Notes: generated by a model from the sequence alone, not told the origin. A stretch of 64,000 nucleotides of DNA from Pilimelia anulata (GCF_014647895.1 NZ_BMQB01000007.1:1-64000), one strand, 5' to 3'. Positions 16,907 to 26,172 are shown, counted from the stretch's first letter. Numbers and translations are program-made.

Positions 16907-18106
16907 CTACGCCACCGACAGCTTCGCCCGGGCCGCCACGAAGGCGTCCACCGCCCGGTCCACGTCCGCCGCGGAGTGGGCGGCGGAGAGCTGGACGCGG
17001 ATCCGGGCCTGCCCCTGCGGCACCACCGGGTAGCTGAAGCCGATGACGTAGACGCCCTGCTCCAGCAGCAGCTCGGCCATGCGCGCGGCGACGGACGCGT
17101 CGCCGATCATGACGGGGGCGATCGCGTGGTCGCCCGGCAGCACGTCGAAGCCCTCCCGGGTCATGCGGGAGCGGAACAGCGCGGTGTTCGCCGCGAGCCG
17201 CTCGCGCAGGTCGCCCGCCGATTCCAGCAGGTCGAGGACCGTGAGCGAGGCGGCGGCGATCACCGGGGCGAGACTGTTGGAGAAGAGGTACGGGCGCGAG
17301 CGCTGGCGCAGCAGGGCGGTGATCTCGGCGCGGGCGGCGACGTAGCCGCCGGAGGCGCCGCCGAGCGCCTTGCCGAGGGTGCCGGTGATGATGTCGACGC
17401 GGTCCATGACGCCGTGCAGCTCCGGGGTGCCGCGGCCGCCGGGGCCGACGAACCCGACGGCGTGCGAGTCGTCGACCATGACCATGGCGTCGTACCGGTC
17501 GGCCAGGTCGCAGATCTCCCGCAGCGGGGCCACGTAGCCGTCCATGGAGAAGACGCCGTCGGTGACGACCAGGCGGCGGCGGGCGCTGCCCGCCTCCTTG
17601 AGCCGGGTCTCCAGCTCGGCCAGGTCGCGGTTGGCGTACCGGTACCGGCGCGCCTTGGACAGCCGGATCCCGTCGATGATCGAGGCGTGGTTCAGGGCGT
17701 CGGAGATGACCGCGTCCTCCTCGCCGAGCAGGGTCTCGAACACCCCGCCGTTGGCGTCGAAGCACGACGAGTACAGGACCGTGTCCTCCTGGCCGAGGAA
17801 CGCCGACAGCCGGGCCTCCAGCTCCTTGTGCACCTCCTGCGTACCGCAGATGAACCGCACGGACGCCATGCCGTAGCCCCAGCGGTCCAGCGCCGCGTGC
17901 GCCGCGGCGATCACCTCGGGGTGGTCGGCGAGGCCGAGGTAGTTGTTCGCGCAGAAGTTGAGCACCTCGCCGGGGCGGCCGCCCGCGGTGACGTCGACCG
18001 TCGCGGACTGCGGCGTGCCGATGACGCGCTCCGGCTTGTGCAGTCCGGCGGCGCGGATCTCGCCGAGGGTGGCGCGGAGGTCGTCGCGTACCGAATCGAA
18101 CATCAT
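16907..18106 (-). CDS. kbl: Glycine C-acetyltransferase (2-amino-3-ketobutyrate CoA ligase)
   Basis: A 399-residue PLP enzyme of the alpha-oxoamine synthase family. It cleaves 2-amino-3-oxobutyrate with CoA to glycine and acetyl-CoA, the second step of threonine degradation. The PLP lysine is Lys246 in TGTLGKALGG. The conserved FCANNYLGLADHP (51-63) and DDSHAVGF (212-219) blocks are present, and the length equals that of the E. coli enzyme. The start is one of two tandem ATGs (18106 or 18103). It lies 15 bases downstream of tdh, so the two are co-transcribed and form the standard Tdh-Kbl pair. Confidence 0.96.
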   Translation of the reverse strand: MMFDSVRDDLRATLGEIRAAGLHKPERVIGTPQSATVDVTAGGRPGEVLNFCANNYLGLADHPEVIAAAHAALDRWGYGMASVRFICGTQEVHKELEARLSAFLGQEDTVLYSSCFDANGGVFETLLGEEDAVISDALNHASIIDGIRLSKARRYRYANRDLAELETRLKEAGSARRRLVVTDGVFSMDGYVAPLREICDLADRYDAMVMVDDSHAVGFVGPGGRGTPELHGVMDRVDIITGTLGKALGGASGGYVAARAEITALLRQRSRPYLFSNSLAPVIAAASLTVLDLLESAGDLRERLAANTALFRSRMTREGFDVLPGDHAIAPVMIGDASVAARMAELLLEQGVYVIGFSYPVVPQGQARIRVQLSAAHSAADVDRAVDAFVAARAKLSVA

Positions 18107-18121
18107 CAGTCCTTGTGGGTG

Positions 18122-19150
18122 TCAGAGGGTCCAGTCGAGGAGGACCTTGCCGCCGCGGCCGCTCGCCGCGTCGGCGAAGGCCGCGTCGAAGTCGCGGTAG
18201 CCGTACCGGCCGGTGATCACCGGGGTGAGGTCGAGGCCGGCCTCGAGCAGCACCGACATCGCGTACCAGGTCTCGAACATCTCGCGGCCGTAGATGCCCT
18301 TGATCGTGATCATGGAGGTGACGATCCGCGACCAGTCGACGGGGAACTCCCCGGACGGCAGGCCGAGCATGGCGATCCGGCCGCCGTGCGTCATGTTGGC
18401 GATCATGTCGCGGACCGCCTCGGGCTGCCCCGACATCTCCAGGCCCACGTCGAAGCCCTCGCGCAGGCCCAGCTTCCGCTGCCCGTCGGCGATCGTCGCG
18501 TTCGTGACGTTCAGCGCCAGGCTCGCGCCGACCTTGCGGGCCAGCTCCAGCCGCTCCTCGCTCACGTCGGTGACGACCACGTTGCGGGCGCCCGCGTGCC
18601 GGGCCACCGCGGCGGCCATCAACCCGATCGGACCGGCCCCGGTGATCAGGACGTCCTCGCCGACGAGCGGGAACGACAGCGCGGTGTGCACGGCGTTGCC
18701 GAACGGGTCGAAGATCGCCGCCACGTCGAGGTCGATCGGGCGGCGGTGCACCCACACGTTGGTCGCGGGCAGCGCGACGTACTCCGCGAAGGCGCCGTCC
18801 CTGCCGACGCCGAGGCCCACGGTGGCCCGGCAGAGGTGGCGGCGCCCGGCCAGGCAGTTGCGGCACTTGCCGCACACCAGGTGGCCCTCGCCGCTGACCC
18901 GGTCGCCCACCGCGATGTCGGCCACGTCCCGGCCGGTCTCCACGACCTCGCCGGCGAACTCGTGGCCGACCACGAGCGGCGTCGAGATGGTTCGCTGGGC
19001 CCAGCCGTCCCAGGCCCGGATGTGCAGATCGGTACCGCAGATCCCGGTGCGCAGCACCTTGATCAGTACGTCGCCGGGGCCGATGACCGGTTCCGGCACC
19101 TCCGCGAGCCGGAGCCCGGGCTCGGCTCTCTCCTTGATCAGCGCCTGCAC
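18122..19150 (-). CDS. tdh: L-threonine 3-dehydrogenase
   Basis: A 342-residue zinc medium-chain dehydrogenase. It oxidises L-threonine with NAD+ to 2-amino-3-oxobutyrate, handed to Kbl next in the operon. The catalytic zinc ligands are Cys38 (GICGTDLH) and His63-Glu64 (GHEFAGEVV). The structural zinc cysteines are in CGKCRNCLAGRRHLC (93-107). The NAD-binding motif is GAGPIGLMAA near residue 173. The start is GTG at 19150. It is first in the tdh-kbl-lysR unit, with a terminator hairpin of the preceding gene upstream. Confidence 0.96.
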   Translation of the reverse strand: MQALIKERAEPGLRLAEVPEPVIGPGDVLIKVLRTGICGTDLHIRAWDGWAQRTISTPLVVGHEFAGEVVETGRDVADIAVGDRVSGEGHLVCGKCRNCLAGRRHLCRATVGLGVGRDGAFAEYVALPATNVWVHRRPIDLDVAAIFDPFGNAVHTALSFPLVGEDVLITGAGPIGLMAAAVARHAGARNVVVTDVSEERLELARKVGASLALNVTNATIADGQRKLGLREGFDVGLEMSGQPEAVRDMIANMTHGGRIAMLGLPSGEFPVDWSRIVTSMITIKGIYGREMFETWYAMSVLLEAGLDLTPVITGRYGYRDFDAAFADAASGRGGKVLLDWTL

Positions 19151-19354
19151 AGCCGCGGCTCCTGCGGGTCGGGGCCCGGTGGGCCATGCCGAGCAGCCCG
19201 GGCCGGGGGAGGGGTGGGAATCGATCAGAATCTGTCACACGGCCGCGCCCGCGGTCCATCGAAGATTTCTTAAGCGCCGCCGCAGCTCTCCTTCACGCCC
19301 GCACCGGCCGGCGCCGCCCCGGCGACCGCCCGCGCGCCCCGCCCCATGCGGCGG

Positions 19355-19390
19355 CGGCCGCCCCCTGGACCGGGGTCCCGGGGGCGGCCG
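19355..19390 (-). terminator. Terminator of the EF-hand gene
   Basis: CGGCCGCCCCC pairs with GGGGGCGGCCG, and GGACC with GGTCC inside. The 36-base GC-rich hairpin lies about 40 bases beyond the EF-hand stop and before tdh, separating the two units. Confidence 0.65.
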
Positions 19391-19430
19391 TGCGGGCTTC
19401 CGGTCGGACCGGAGCGGCCTCGGCGGCGGG

Positions 19431-19982
19431 TCAGACGCGCCCGAAGAACAGGCTGCCGGGTGCGTCCGGGTCGTTGGAGAGGTAGTGCTCGCGGATCGAG
19501 CGGATGAACTCCTGCCGGGAGATCATGCCGTCGCCGTCGGTGTCCAGCTTCTCGAACGACTCCATCGCCTCGGGTGCGTCGCTCTTCCACACGTCGCGCA
19601 GGAAGCGGGCGAACTCGTCCTTGGCGATCTCGTTGTCGCCGTCGCCGTCGATGACGTCGAAGATCGCGTGGCCGCCGCCCTCGGCCACGTTGAGCCGGCT
19701 GGTGTCGATGACCGCGAGGCGGTTGGCCGTGACGAACTGCTCCTTCGTGAGCCGGTCCGCGTTGACGCCCGAGTGGCGCAGCAGCTCCAGCCAGTAGATC
19801 TGGGTGAAGGTCTGGAGGGCCCGCGCCCGGCGGTCGTTCTTGTCGAGCTTGTAGGCCTGGATGTAGCGGTCGGCGAGCTGCTGGTAGTCGGTCCAGTCCA
19901 CGTGGCCGTCGTTGTTGGCATCCATGATGTCGAAGTTGCGCTCGAGCTTGATGGTGACGATGTCCTGCATTGTCCTGGTCAA
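19431..19982 (-). CDS. EF-hand calcium-binding protein (calerythrin-like)
   Basis: A 183-residue cytoplasmic four-EF-hand protein resembling calerythrin of Saccharopolyspora. Canonical loops are DANNDGHVDWTD (21-32), DGDGDNEIAKDE (112-123) and DTDGDGMISRQE (147-158); the second hand, around residues 65-85, is degenerate. It likely buffers or senses Ca2+ through sarcoplasmic calcium-binding-protein-like folding. The TTG start at 19982 is preceded by AAGGAG with a 7-base gap; an internal ATG at 19970 is less well placed. It is followed by its own terminator hairpin. Confidence 0.9.
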   Translation of the reverse strand: MTRTMQDIVTIKLERNFDIMDANNDGHVDWTDYQQLADRYIQAYKLDKNDRRARALQTFTQIYWLELLRHSGVNADRLTKEQFVTANRLAVIDTSRLNVAEGGGHAIFDVIDGDGDNEIAKDEFARFLRDVWKSDAPEAMESFEKLDTDGDGMISRQEFIRSIREHYLSNDPDAPGSLFFGRV

Positions 19983-20058
19983 GACTGGCTCCTTCGGTGA
20001 GGTCTTCCGGCACAGGAGTAGAACCCGCTGAGCGGCGGACCAAACCAGAAGTAGTGGA

Positions 20059-20613
20059 CTAATCGTCCTTCACCGCGACCTCGTAGATGATCTCCAGGCC
20101 GTCCTCCTCGTCCCACTGCTCGCCGACCGCGGTGAACCCGAACCGGGCCGCCAGCCGGTACGAGGCCACGTTGTCCGGGCGGATGCTCACCCGGGCCGTG
20201 CGCACCCCGGGCTCGCGCGCGGCGCGTGCGAGCAGCGCCGCCAGCGCCGCCAGGGCGTAGCCGCGCCGCCGGTACGCCGGGTCGACGGTGTAGCCGATCT
20301 CGACCATCCCCGCCGCGTCGGGCGGGCCGTGGTAGCCGGCGTGCCCGACCGCGACCTGCTCGCGCTCGCACCAGACGACGCCGTTGACCCACCCGGCGCT
20401 CGCCGGGTCCGCCGCGATCTGCTCGCTGCGCATCCGCCAGATCCCGCGCGACGCGGGGTCGAGGAACAGCGGCGTCAGGGGTACGGGACTCACCGCGTTC
20501 GCCGCGGCCAGGTCGCCGTCGGCCAGGGCCCGGTACACCGGGCCGGTCAGGTGCACGATGCGCACCCGCTGCCCGGGCCGGTCGGCCGGGTCGATCCGCT
20601 CGTCGGAAGCCAC
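20059..20613 (-). CDS. GNAT-family N-acetyltransferase (RimJ/RimL-like)
   Basis: A 184-residue acetyltransferase. Acetyl-CoA motif A is EIGYTVDPAYRRRGYALAAL, followed by VSIRPDNVASYRLAARFGFT. This is the RimJ/RimL-like arrangement, with an N-terminal substrate region including PLFLDPASRGIWRMRSEQIA. The start is taken as GTG at 20613 (MASDERIDP...) with AGGA about 8 bases upstream; the frame stays open further upstream but is antisense to the membrane-protein gene and unlike the family. It is divergent from the gene at 20704. The acceptor substrate is unknown. Confidence 0.88.
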   Translation of the reverse strand: MASDERIDPADRPGQRVRIVHLTGPVYRALADGDLAAANAVSPVPLTPLFLDPASRGIWRMRSEQIAADPASAGWVNGVVWCEREQVAVGHAGYHGPPDAAGMVEIGYTVDPAYRRRGYALAALAALLARAAREPGVRTARVSIRPDNVASYRLAARFGFTAVGEQWDEEDGLEIIYEVAVKDD

Positions 20614-20703
20614 CGGCAGATCCTGCCACGCCGCCCCGGCCACCGGCGGCCGGCGGGCGTGCGTCGCCCGCCGGAGGCGTGACTCCCGCGGCGGCGGGGC
20701 AGG

Positions 20704-21582
20704 ATGGGGCGCGTGAGTCCCGTGCCGCCCGCCGTCCGCGCCCTCGTCGCGCTGCTCGCCGTGACCGCGGCGGCCGCCGTCGCGGTCGAGCTGGTCAACT
20801 GGGCGTACGCGGCGGACGCCGGCTGGCCGCTGACCGTGCGCACGGGCTGGGCGCTGCTGCGCGGCGTCGGCTTCCTGGTGCTGATCCGGCACGTGCGCCG
20901 GGGTCGCGCCGGGGCCCGCCCGTTCGGGCTGATCCTCGCCGTGACCACGGTCCTCGCCGTGGGCCGGCTGCTCGTCCCGCGCAGCGGCCTGCCCGCCCTG
21001 CCCGGCGTGCTCGGCTTCGCCGTGCTGGTGCTGCTGTGCCTGGCGGTGGTGCTGATGCTGTACCGGTCACCGGCCGTGATCGCCCAACTGAGCCGGCCCC
21101 CTCGGCGGCTGGTCGCGGGCCGCGGCGGGCTCGAGTTCCGGGACGGCGCCGTGCGGCACGTCGACGCCCGGGCGCTGACCGCCCGGGTGGCCGCGTTCGC
21201 GTACGGCCCGCTGATGCTCGTCCCGGCGGCCGTCGCCGTGGGCGAGGTGGTCGGCGGCCGGGTGGCGGTCCTGCCGGTGGTGGTGGCGTGGTTCGCGCTC
21301 GGGATCGGGGTCAGCTACGCCGTCCTGCTCGCGGCCATCTTCCTGCTGCGCGGCCACGGCTGGGCGCGGCGGCTGCTGGTGGCGATCAGCGTCGGCGTCC
21401 TGGTGTTCGACCTGCCGCTGTGCTGGTGGCTGCTCGGCGTCGACGGCCTGGTCCGCGACGGCGGCCCGCTGGTCGTGGCCGCCGGCCTGGCCCTCTACGC
21501 CCTGCGCCGCGGCGGGCCCCGGCGGACCGCGGCCGGCGGCCGGGCCGACGCCGCGTTCGCCGCCGCGCCGACCCGCCCGTAA
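20704..21582 (+). CDS. Multi-pass membrane protein, function unknown
   Basis: A 292-residue protein with about seven hydrophobic helices. They lie at roughly residues 12-35, 45-60, 75-95, 98-120, 165-190, 193-218 and 225-245, with a possible eighth near 260-275. An intracellular-looking loop at 125-160 contains RPPRRLVAGRGGLEF. No transporter or enzyme motif is seen. A start at ATG 20704 or the in-frame GTG at 20713 is possible. It is divergent from the GNAT gene, separated by 90 bases, so they share a promoter region. Confidence 0.65.
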   Translation: MGRVSPVPPAVRALVALLAVTAAAAVAVELVNWAYAADAGWPLTVRTGWALLRGVGFLVLIRHVRRGRAGARPFGLILAVTTVLAVGRLLVPRSGLPALPGVLGFAVLVLLCLAVVLMLYRSPAVIAQLSRPPRRLVAGRGGLEFRDGAVRHVDARALTARVAAFAYGPLMLVPAAVAVGEVVGGRVAVLPVVVAWFALGIGVSYAVLLAAIFLLRGHGWARRLLVAISVGVLVFDLPLCWWLLGVDGLVRDGGPLVVAAGLALYALRRGGPRRTAAGGRADAAFAAAPTRP

Positions 21583-21645
21583 GCCTCAGCTCGGCCCCGC
21601 GCCGGCCGAACGGGCACGGGTCACGTGTCGGTCGGGAGGTGGGCG

Positions 21646-23187
21646 ATGGGAGCACATCGCTCGATCCCGCGCTGGCACCGCCTGCCGGCCCGGCTGCTGA
21701 CGGTGGCCGCGGCGGTGCTCGCCTGGTGCCTGACCGTCCCGGCGGAGGCCGCGTTCCTGGGTACCTCGGGCAATCCGGCAAACGGGCTGTCGGTCGCGGC
21801 GGCGTGGGGGACCTACCCGCAGGCCACGACGGCGTACGGGGCGTCCCACTACTACCGCAACGAGCAGTCGGCGTCCTCGTCCGCCACGGTGGCCGCCACC
21901 GACAGCAGCGGCAACGGCAGCAACGGTACCCACAACGGCCGCACGGACGGCGCCCTGAGCTGGCACTCCTTCAGCGAGGGCTCGGGCACGAGCGCGTACG
22001 ACAACTCCGGCAACCACCTCACCGCCACCGCCCAGGGCACGACCGCCTGGGCGACCGGGATCAGCGGCAACGCCGTCGACTTCACCGGCAACGGCTACTA
22101 CAAGAGCACCTCGCCGGTCGACACGACGCAGAGCTTCACCGTGACCGCGTGGGCGTACCTGACCAGCAGCGCCACCGGGTCGCCGCGGACCGTGGTGAGC
22201 CAGATCGGCACCGACAGCAGCGCCTACATCCTCAAGCTGGTCTACAACTCGGGCTGGCGGTGGTACGCCACCATGCCCCGCGACGACATCGACAACCCCG
22301 GCAACGACGAGACCTACGTCAGCGCCACCAACGGCACGCCGACCAACCAGTGGAACCACGTCGCCCTCGTCTACAACGACTCCGCCAACCGCCTCTACCT
22401 GTACGTCAACGGCAGCGGCAACACCTCGAACGTCGCCAAGAGCAACGAGTGGAACGCCACCGGCGGGATGGTCGTCGGCGGCGCCCGGTGGGCCGGCATC
22501 GGCGGCGTGGGCGCCAGCTACCTGGACACGTTCGCCGGCCGGGTCGACGACGTGCAGACCTACCAGCGCGCCCTCAGCGCCTCGGAGATCGACTCCATCT
22601 ACGACAACCCCGGTACCGCGTACGCGCCGTTCACCGCGCAGCGCACCGGCGCCCTCGGCGGCTCCCAGAGCAGCACGAAAGCGATCGCGTACGCCGGCAC
22701 CGCCGGCACCTACACACCCGCGACCCAGGCCAACCCGACGACGTTCAGCACCGAACTGTGGTTCAAGGCCACCGGCGGCCTCGGCGGGGGCCTCGCCGGC
22801 TTCTGCAACACCCAGACCGGCGCCGGGGCCAGCGTCGACCGGGTGGTCTACCTCGACAGCGGGGGACGGATCTCGTACGTCGTCAACACCACCACCCTCA
22901 GATCCCCCAGCGCCTACAACGACGGCGCCTGGCACCACCTCGTCGCCACCTACACCTCGACCAGCATGGTCCTGTACGTCGACGGCGCCAGCGTCGCCAA
23001 CACCGGCTCGCCGGCCGCCCCGGAGAACATCACCGGCTACTGGCGATTCGGCGGCACCAACCTCACCGGAATGAGCAACCGCCCCGCCCGCGACTACTTC
23101 GTCGGCACCCTCGACGAACTCGCCGTCTACCCCGGCCAGCTCAGCGCGGGCGCCGTCACGTTCCACTACGGCCGTCGCAACACCTGA
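21646..23187 (+). CDS. Secreted LamG (concanavalin A-like) double-domain protein
   Basis: A 513-residue exported protein. After a long basic N-terminus and hydrophobic core (LPARLLTVAAAVLAWCLTVP) the mature part begins AEAAFLGTSGNPANGLSVAA, reminiscent of SipW-type exported actinobacterial surface proteins. The first LamG/concanavalin-like domain covers about residues 100-320 (ALSWHSFSEGSGTSAYDNSG, WNHVALVYNDSANRLYLYVN, GRVDDVQTYQRALSASEI). The second is at about 335-510 (DGAWHHLVATYTSTSMVLYV, GTLDELAVYPGQLSAGAV). Such domains bind glycans or act as surface adhesins. The ATG at 21646 is chosen because it opens the signal sequence. Confidence 0.85.
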   Translation: MGAHRSIPRWHRLPARLLTVAAAVLAWCLTVPAEAAFLGTSGNPANGLSVAAAWGTYPQATTAYGASHYYRNEQSASSSATVAATDSSGNGSNGTHNGRTDGALSWHSFSEGSGTSAYDNSGNHLTATAQGTTAWATGISGNAVDFTGNGYYKSTSPVDTTQSFTVTAWAYLTSSATGSPRTVVSQIGTDSSAYILKLVYNSGWRWYATMPRDDIDNPGNDETYVSATNGTPTNQWNHVALVYNDSANRLYLYVNGSGNTSNVAKSNEWNATGGMVVGGARWAGIGGVGASYLDTFAGRVDDVQTYQRALSASEIDSIYDNPGTAYAPFTAQRTGALGGSQSSTKAIAYAGTAGTYTPATQANPTTFSTELWFKATGGLGGGLAGFCNTQTGAGASVDRVVYLDSGGRISYVVNTTTLRSPSAYNDGAWHHLVATYTSTSMVLYVDGASVANTGSPAAPENITGYWRFGGTNLTGMSNRPARDYFVGTLDELAVYPGQLSAGAVTFHYGRRNT

Positions 23188-23278
23188 CCCCCGCCTTCAC
23201 GATCGAACGTGAACGCGTGCGTTCCTCAATATAAGCGGCCCGCATGGATGCCGGGATCGGTCGCATATCCGTCGAGAC

Positions 23279-24227
23279 GTGGATGCTCATCAATGTCTGA
23301 TGCTGGCGGCTCCGCGAAAGGCGTTGACCGCGGCCGCCGTGGTGGTCGGAATGAGCCAGCCGGCCGCGACGATGGCACTGGCCCGGGCCGAGCGGATCGT
23401 GGGCGGCAGGCTGTTCCACCGCGGCCCCGCGGGGGCGGTGACCACCGGGCTCGGCGAACTCGTCGGCGCAACGCCATCACCGTGCTGGAGGCGCTGCGGA
23501 GCTTTCAGGGGATCGCGTCGCCCCGGTCCCCGGCCGGCCCCCGCGTCATCCGGATCGGTTCGGCTCCGGGCATGCTGACGTCGGGCCTGACGCAGATCAT
23601 CGAGGAACTCCCGGGCGCCGTACCGGACGTGCGGATGGCCTGGACAACCGGCTGTGGCTGGCCATGCCGACCTCCGGCCGCCCGGGCGCCGCCGTCGTCA
23701 TCGACCACCCCGGGACCCGGGCCGCCGCCCCCGGGGTGCAGCGCCACGTCATCGCGGCCGAGCCGCTGTTCATCGGCGTCCCCGCCGCACACCCCCTGGC
23801 CGGCCGGACGGAGATCGACCTCGCGGAGCTCGCGACCGAGATATTCCGGGGGGTGCGCGCCCCGGGCGTCGAATTCGACAACCACGTGATTGCCGTGTGG
23901 GAGCGCACGGGCTTCACGGCCCGGATCGCGGCCCACGTCGAGTACCCCGACTTCGATCGGGTGGCGGAAATTCCCGACATCGCGCTGTTCATGAAGCCCG
24001 ACGCCGTGGCGCCCGCCGGAATGGTCGCCCTGCCGCTGGTGGGAGCGCCCCTGCGGATCACCACGAGCCTGCTCGTGTCCGCCGACAGCAAGCTCACCGC
24101 GGACGACGTCCACCTGCTCCGGTCGGAGCTGGCCGCGGCGCAGCACCGGTTCGCCGAATCGGCGGGCGTGTACCGGGCCTGGCTGGACCGCCACCCCGAA
24201 TGGCACACCACCCCCGCGGCCGCGTGA
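23279..24227 (+). pseudogene. LysR-family regulator with two frameshifts
   Basis: The protein is recoverable only across three frames. First is a helix-turn-helix part (ALTAAAVVVGMSQPAATMAL, ARAERIVGGRLFHRGPAGAV). After a shift near 23465, AITVLEALRSFQGIASPRSP and RVIRIGSAPGMLTSGLTQII follow. After a shift near 23640 comes the effector domain (RHVIAAEPLFIGVPAAHPLA through DRHPEWHTTPAAA). Apart from the two shifts the gene is well preserved, so it is either a very recent pseudogene or the result of sequence errors. It starts at GTG 23279 and is convergent with the TauE/SafE gene. Confidence 0.75.
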
Positions 24228-25190
24228 CCGCCGCCCGTCCGCGGCGGGGGCCCTCTCGCCGGGCTGCTCACCAGCGGCCGCCGCCGCTTCCGCCGCCGCG
24301 CTGATCCGCTGCTCCTCGTCGCGGTGCTTGCGGTACTGGACGACCGAGTACCCGATCGCGGCCGCCCACACCGCGTAGATGACGGCGTAGAACGCGTACC
24401 GCACGCCGTCGCCGGCGTCGATCCAGTCGCTGCGCAGCAGGGTGCGGGTGTTGGTGAGGATGATGACGCCGCCGACCAGGGAGCCGAGCACCCGCGGCGG
24501 GATGTGCCGGACCAGCCACGCGGCGACCGGCGCGGCGACCAGGCCGCCGAGCAGCAGCGCGAGCACCCAGCCGGGGTTGACGCCCTCGGAGCCGATGCCG
24601 ACCAGGAAGCCGATGCTGGCGGCCACCGCCACCAGGAACTCGCTGGTGTCGATCGAGCCGATCGTCTTGCGCGGTTCGAGCCGGCCGCTGGCCAGGATCG
24701 CCGGGGTGCCCACCGGGCCCCAGCCACCGCCGCCGGTGGAGTCGACGAACCCGGCGACCACGCCGAGTGGGGCCAGGAAGCGCTTGCGCAGCGGCTTGCC
24801 CGGGTCGCCCCGCGGGAGCCCGACGGCCGTGAACCGGATCAGGACGTACAGGCCCAGCGCCAGCAGGATGATCGACATCAGCGGCGCCGCGGTCTCGGTC
24901 GACAGGCCGGACAGGAAGGTCGCGCCGGCGAACGCGCCGGCCGCGCCCGGTATGCCGATCTTGAGGACGACCCGCCAGTCGACGTTGCCGAACCGCCAGT
25001 GCGACAGGCCGGACGCGAGCGTCGTACCGATCTCGGCCAGGTGGACGGTCGCGGACGCGGCGGCCGGGTTGGTGCCGATCGCCAACAGCAGCGTGGTGGA
25101 CGTGACGCCGTAGGCCATGCCCAGGCTGCCGTCCACGAGCTGCGCGCCGAGACCCACCAGTGCGAGCAGGAGCAGCTTCCTCATGTCCAC
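23505..25190 (-). CDS. Sulfite exporter TauE/SafE family membrane protein, with read-through C-terminus
   Basis: The first 305 residues (25190 down to about 24270) are a typical TauE/SafE permease of 8 or so membrane helices, with the family openings LVDGSLGMAYGVTSTTLLLA and GFVDSTGGGGWGPVGTPAIL. Such proteins export sulfonates, sulfite or related anions. The frame then stays open for about 255 more residues that are low-complexity and antisense to the LysR pseudogene; I regard these as spurious. A one-base shift near 24280 would end the protein at a TGA at 24268, the expected length. Start is GTG 25190 or ATG 25184. Confidence 0.8.
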   Translation of the reverse strand: MDMRKLLLLALVGLGAQLVDGSLGMAYGVTSTTLLLAIGTNPAAASATVHLAEIGTTLASGLSHWRFGNVDWRVVLKIGIPGAAGAFAGATFLSGLSTETAAPLMSIILLALGLYVLIRFTAVGLPRGDPGKPLRKRFLAPLGVVAGFVDSTGGGGWGPVGTPAILASGRLEPRKTIGSIDTSEFLVAVAASIGFLVGIGSEGVNPGWVLALLLGGLVAAPVAAWLVRHIPPRVLGSLVGGVIILTNTRTLLRSDWIDAGDGVRYAFYAVIYAVWAAAIGYSVVQYRKHRDEEQRISAAAEAAAAAGEQPGERAPAADGRRSRGRGGGVPFGVAVQPGPVHARRFGEPVLRRGQLRPEQVDVVRGELAVGGHEQARGDPQGRSHQRQGDHSGGRHGVGLHEQRDVGNFRHPIEVGVLDVGRDPGREARALPHGNHVVVEFDARGAHPPEYLGRELREVDLRPAGQGVCGGDADEQRLGRDDVALHPGGGGPGPGVVDDDGGARAAGGRHGQPQPVVQAIRTSGTAPGSSSMICVRPDVSMPGAEPIRMTRGPAGDRGDAIP

Positions 25191-25255
25191 CGCCGTGTTG
25201 GGTAGAGAACGGGGTTGATCGGCCGGTCAGGGACGCTGCGAATATCCCAGTTAAC

Positions 25256-26113
25256 CTACCGATTCAGTAGAGAATACGAGCCACCGCCCGATCCGGCAAT
25301 ACCCACTCGGCCCGGCCCGCCCGCCGGATCGGCCCTGCCGTGATCGGCCCTGCCGGCGGCGGTCCCGTCGGCGGCGGCCCTGTCGGCGGCGCTGTCGCCG
25401 GCGGCCGCGTGGTCGTCGAGGTACGCGTGCAGTGCGGCGGCGCCGGCGAGCAGCGCGCGGCCGCGGGTCGCGAGCCGGTCGTGCCAGTCGCGCAGCGCGG
25501 CCGCCAGCGGCGCGACGCCGCCGGCGGCGCGGACCTCGGCGAGCAGCGGGGCGATCCGGTCGAGGAGGTGGCCGCCCCGCCGGAGCTGGTGGGCCAGCAG
25601 GGCGTCGCGGACGTCCGCGGGGCGGTAGACCCGGTAGCCCGTCCGCGGGTCGCGGGGCGGCCGGAGCAGGCCGGCGCGCTCCCACTTGCGCAGGGTCGCC
25701 GGGCGCACGCCGAGCCGGCGGGCCAGCGGGCCGACGAACACCTCGCCCCGCTCCGGCGGTACGGGATCGAGGTCCCGGAGCGCGGCCTCGACGGCCCGCA
25801 GGGTGCGCCGGTCGTCGAGGAGGCGGGCGTGGCTCTCGTCGACGAGCCGGAGCGCGTCCGCGGTCCGGCCCCGGTTGATCGCCTGCATGATCGCGGCGGC
25901 CGCCCGGTGGCCGTGCCCCGGTACGAGGGCGAGGAACGCGCGCAGTGCCCGCGCGTGCCGCGGGGTGTACGTGCGGTAGCCGTGCGCGGTGCGGCCGGCG
26001 GCCGGCAGGATCCCGGCCGCCTCGTAGTTGCGGACCGCCTGGGTCGACAGGCCGTGCTCGCGCGCCAGGTCCACCGGCTTGAGGCGACCGCTGCTTTGAG
26101 GGTTTCGCGGCAC
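25256..26113 (-). CDS. Double-MerR (TioE-like) transcriptional regulator
   Basis: A 285-residue protein with two MerR-type DNA-binding modules. The first (about 11-50) is LKPVDLAREHGLSTQAVRNY then GILPAAGRTAHGYRTYTP. The second (about 126-170) is VGPLARRLGVRPATLRKWER then PRDPRTGYRVYRPADVRDAL. Tandem MerR modules and this opening match what I recall of the TioE-like regulators of actinomycetes. The C-terminus is Ala/Asp-rich. It is divergent from an erythromycin-esterase-family gene, 59 bases away, with a perfect dyad in between that is its likely operator. It is plausibly an inducible regulator of that esterase, the ligand being unknown. Confidence 0.85.
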   Translation of the reverse strand: MPRNPQSSGRLKPVDLAREHGLSTQAVRNYEAAGILPAAGRTAHGYRTYTPRHARALRAFLALVPGHGHRAAAAIMQAINRGRTADALRLVDESHARLLDDRRTLRAVEAALRDLDPVPPERGEVFVGPLARRLGVRPATLRKWERAGLLRPPRDPRTGYRVYRPADVRDALLAHQLRRGGHLLDRIAPLLAEVRAAGGVAPLAAALRDWHDRLATRGRALLAGAAALHAYLDDHAAAGDSAADRAAADGTAAGRADHGRADPAGGPGRVGIAGSGGGSYSLLNR

Positions 26114-26152
26114 TGTCCTGCTCGCTGTCTGCGGAAAGTCTCCACCGTCGGT

Positions 26153-26168
26153 TCAACGATAGCGTTGA
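26153..26168. promoter_or_regulatory. Palindromic operator between MerR and esterase genes
   Basis: TCAACG-ATAG-CGTTGA is a perfect 6-base dyad with a 4-base centre. It lies 4 bases before the esterase ATG and 40 bases before the MerR start. Its place so close to the esterase start suggests the esterase mRNA is leaderless or that bound regulator blocks transcription. Confidence 0.55.
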
Positions 26169-26172
26169 GGGA

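Noticed and set aside
23505..24267. Extra 255-residue domain of the TauE/SafE protein
   Set aside because: The extension is low-complexity and antisense to a conserved LysR sequence, so it is most likely read-through after loss or mis-sequencing of the true stop.
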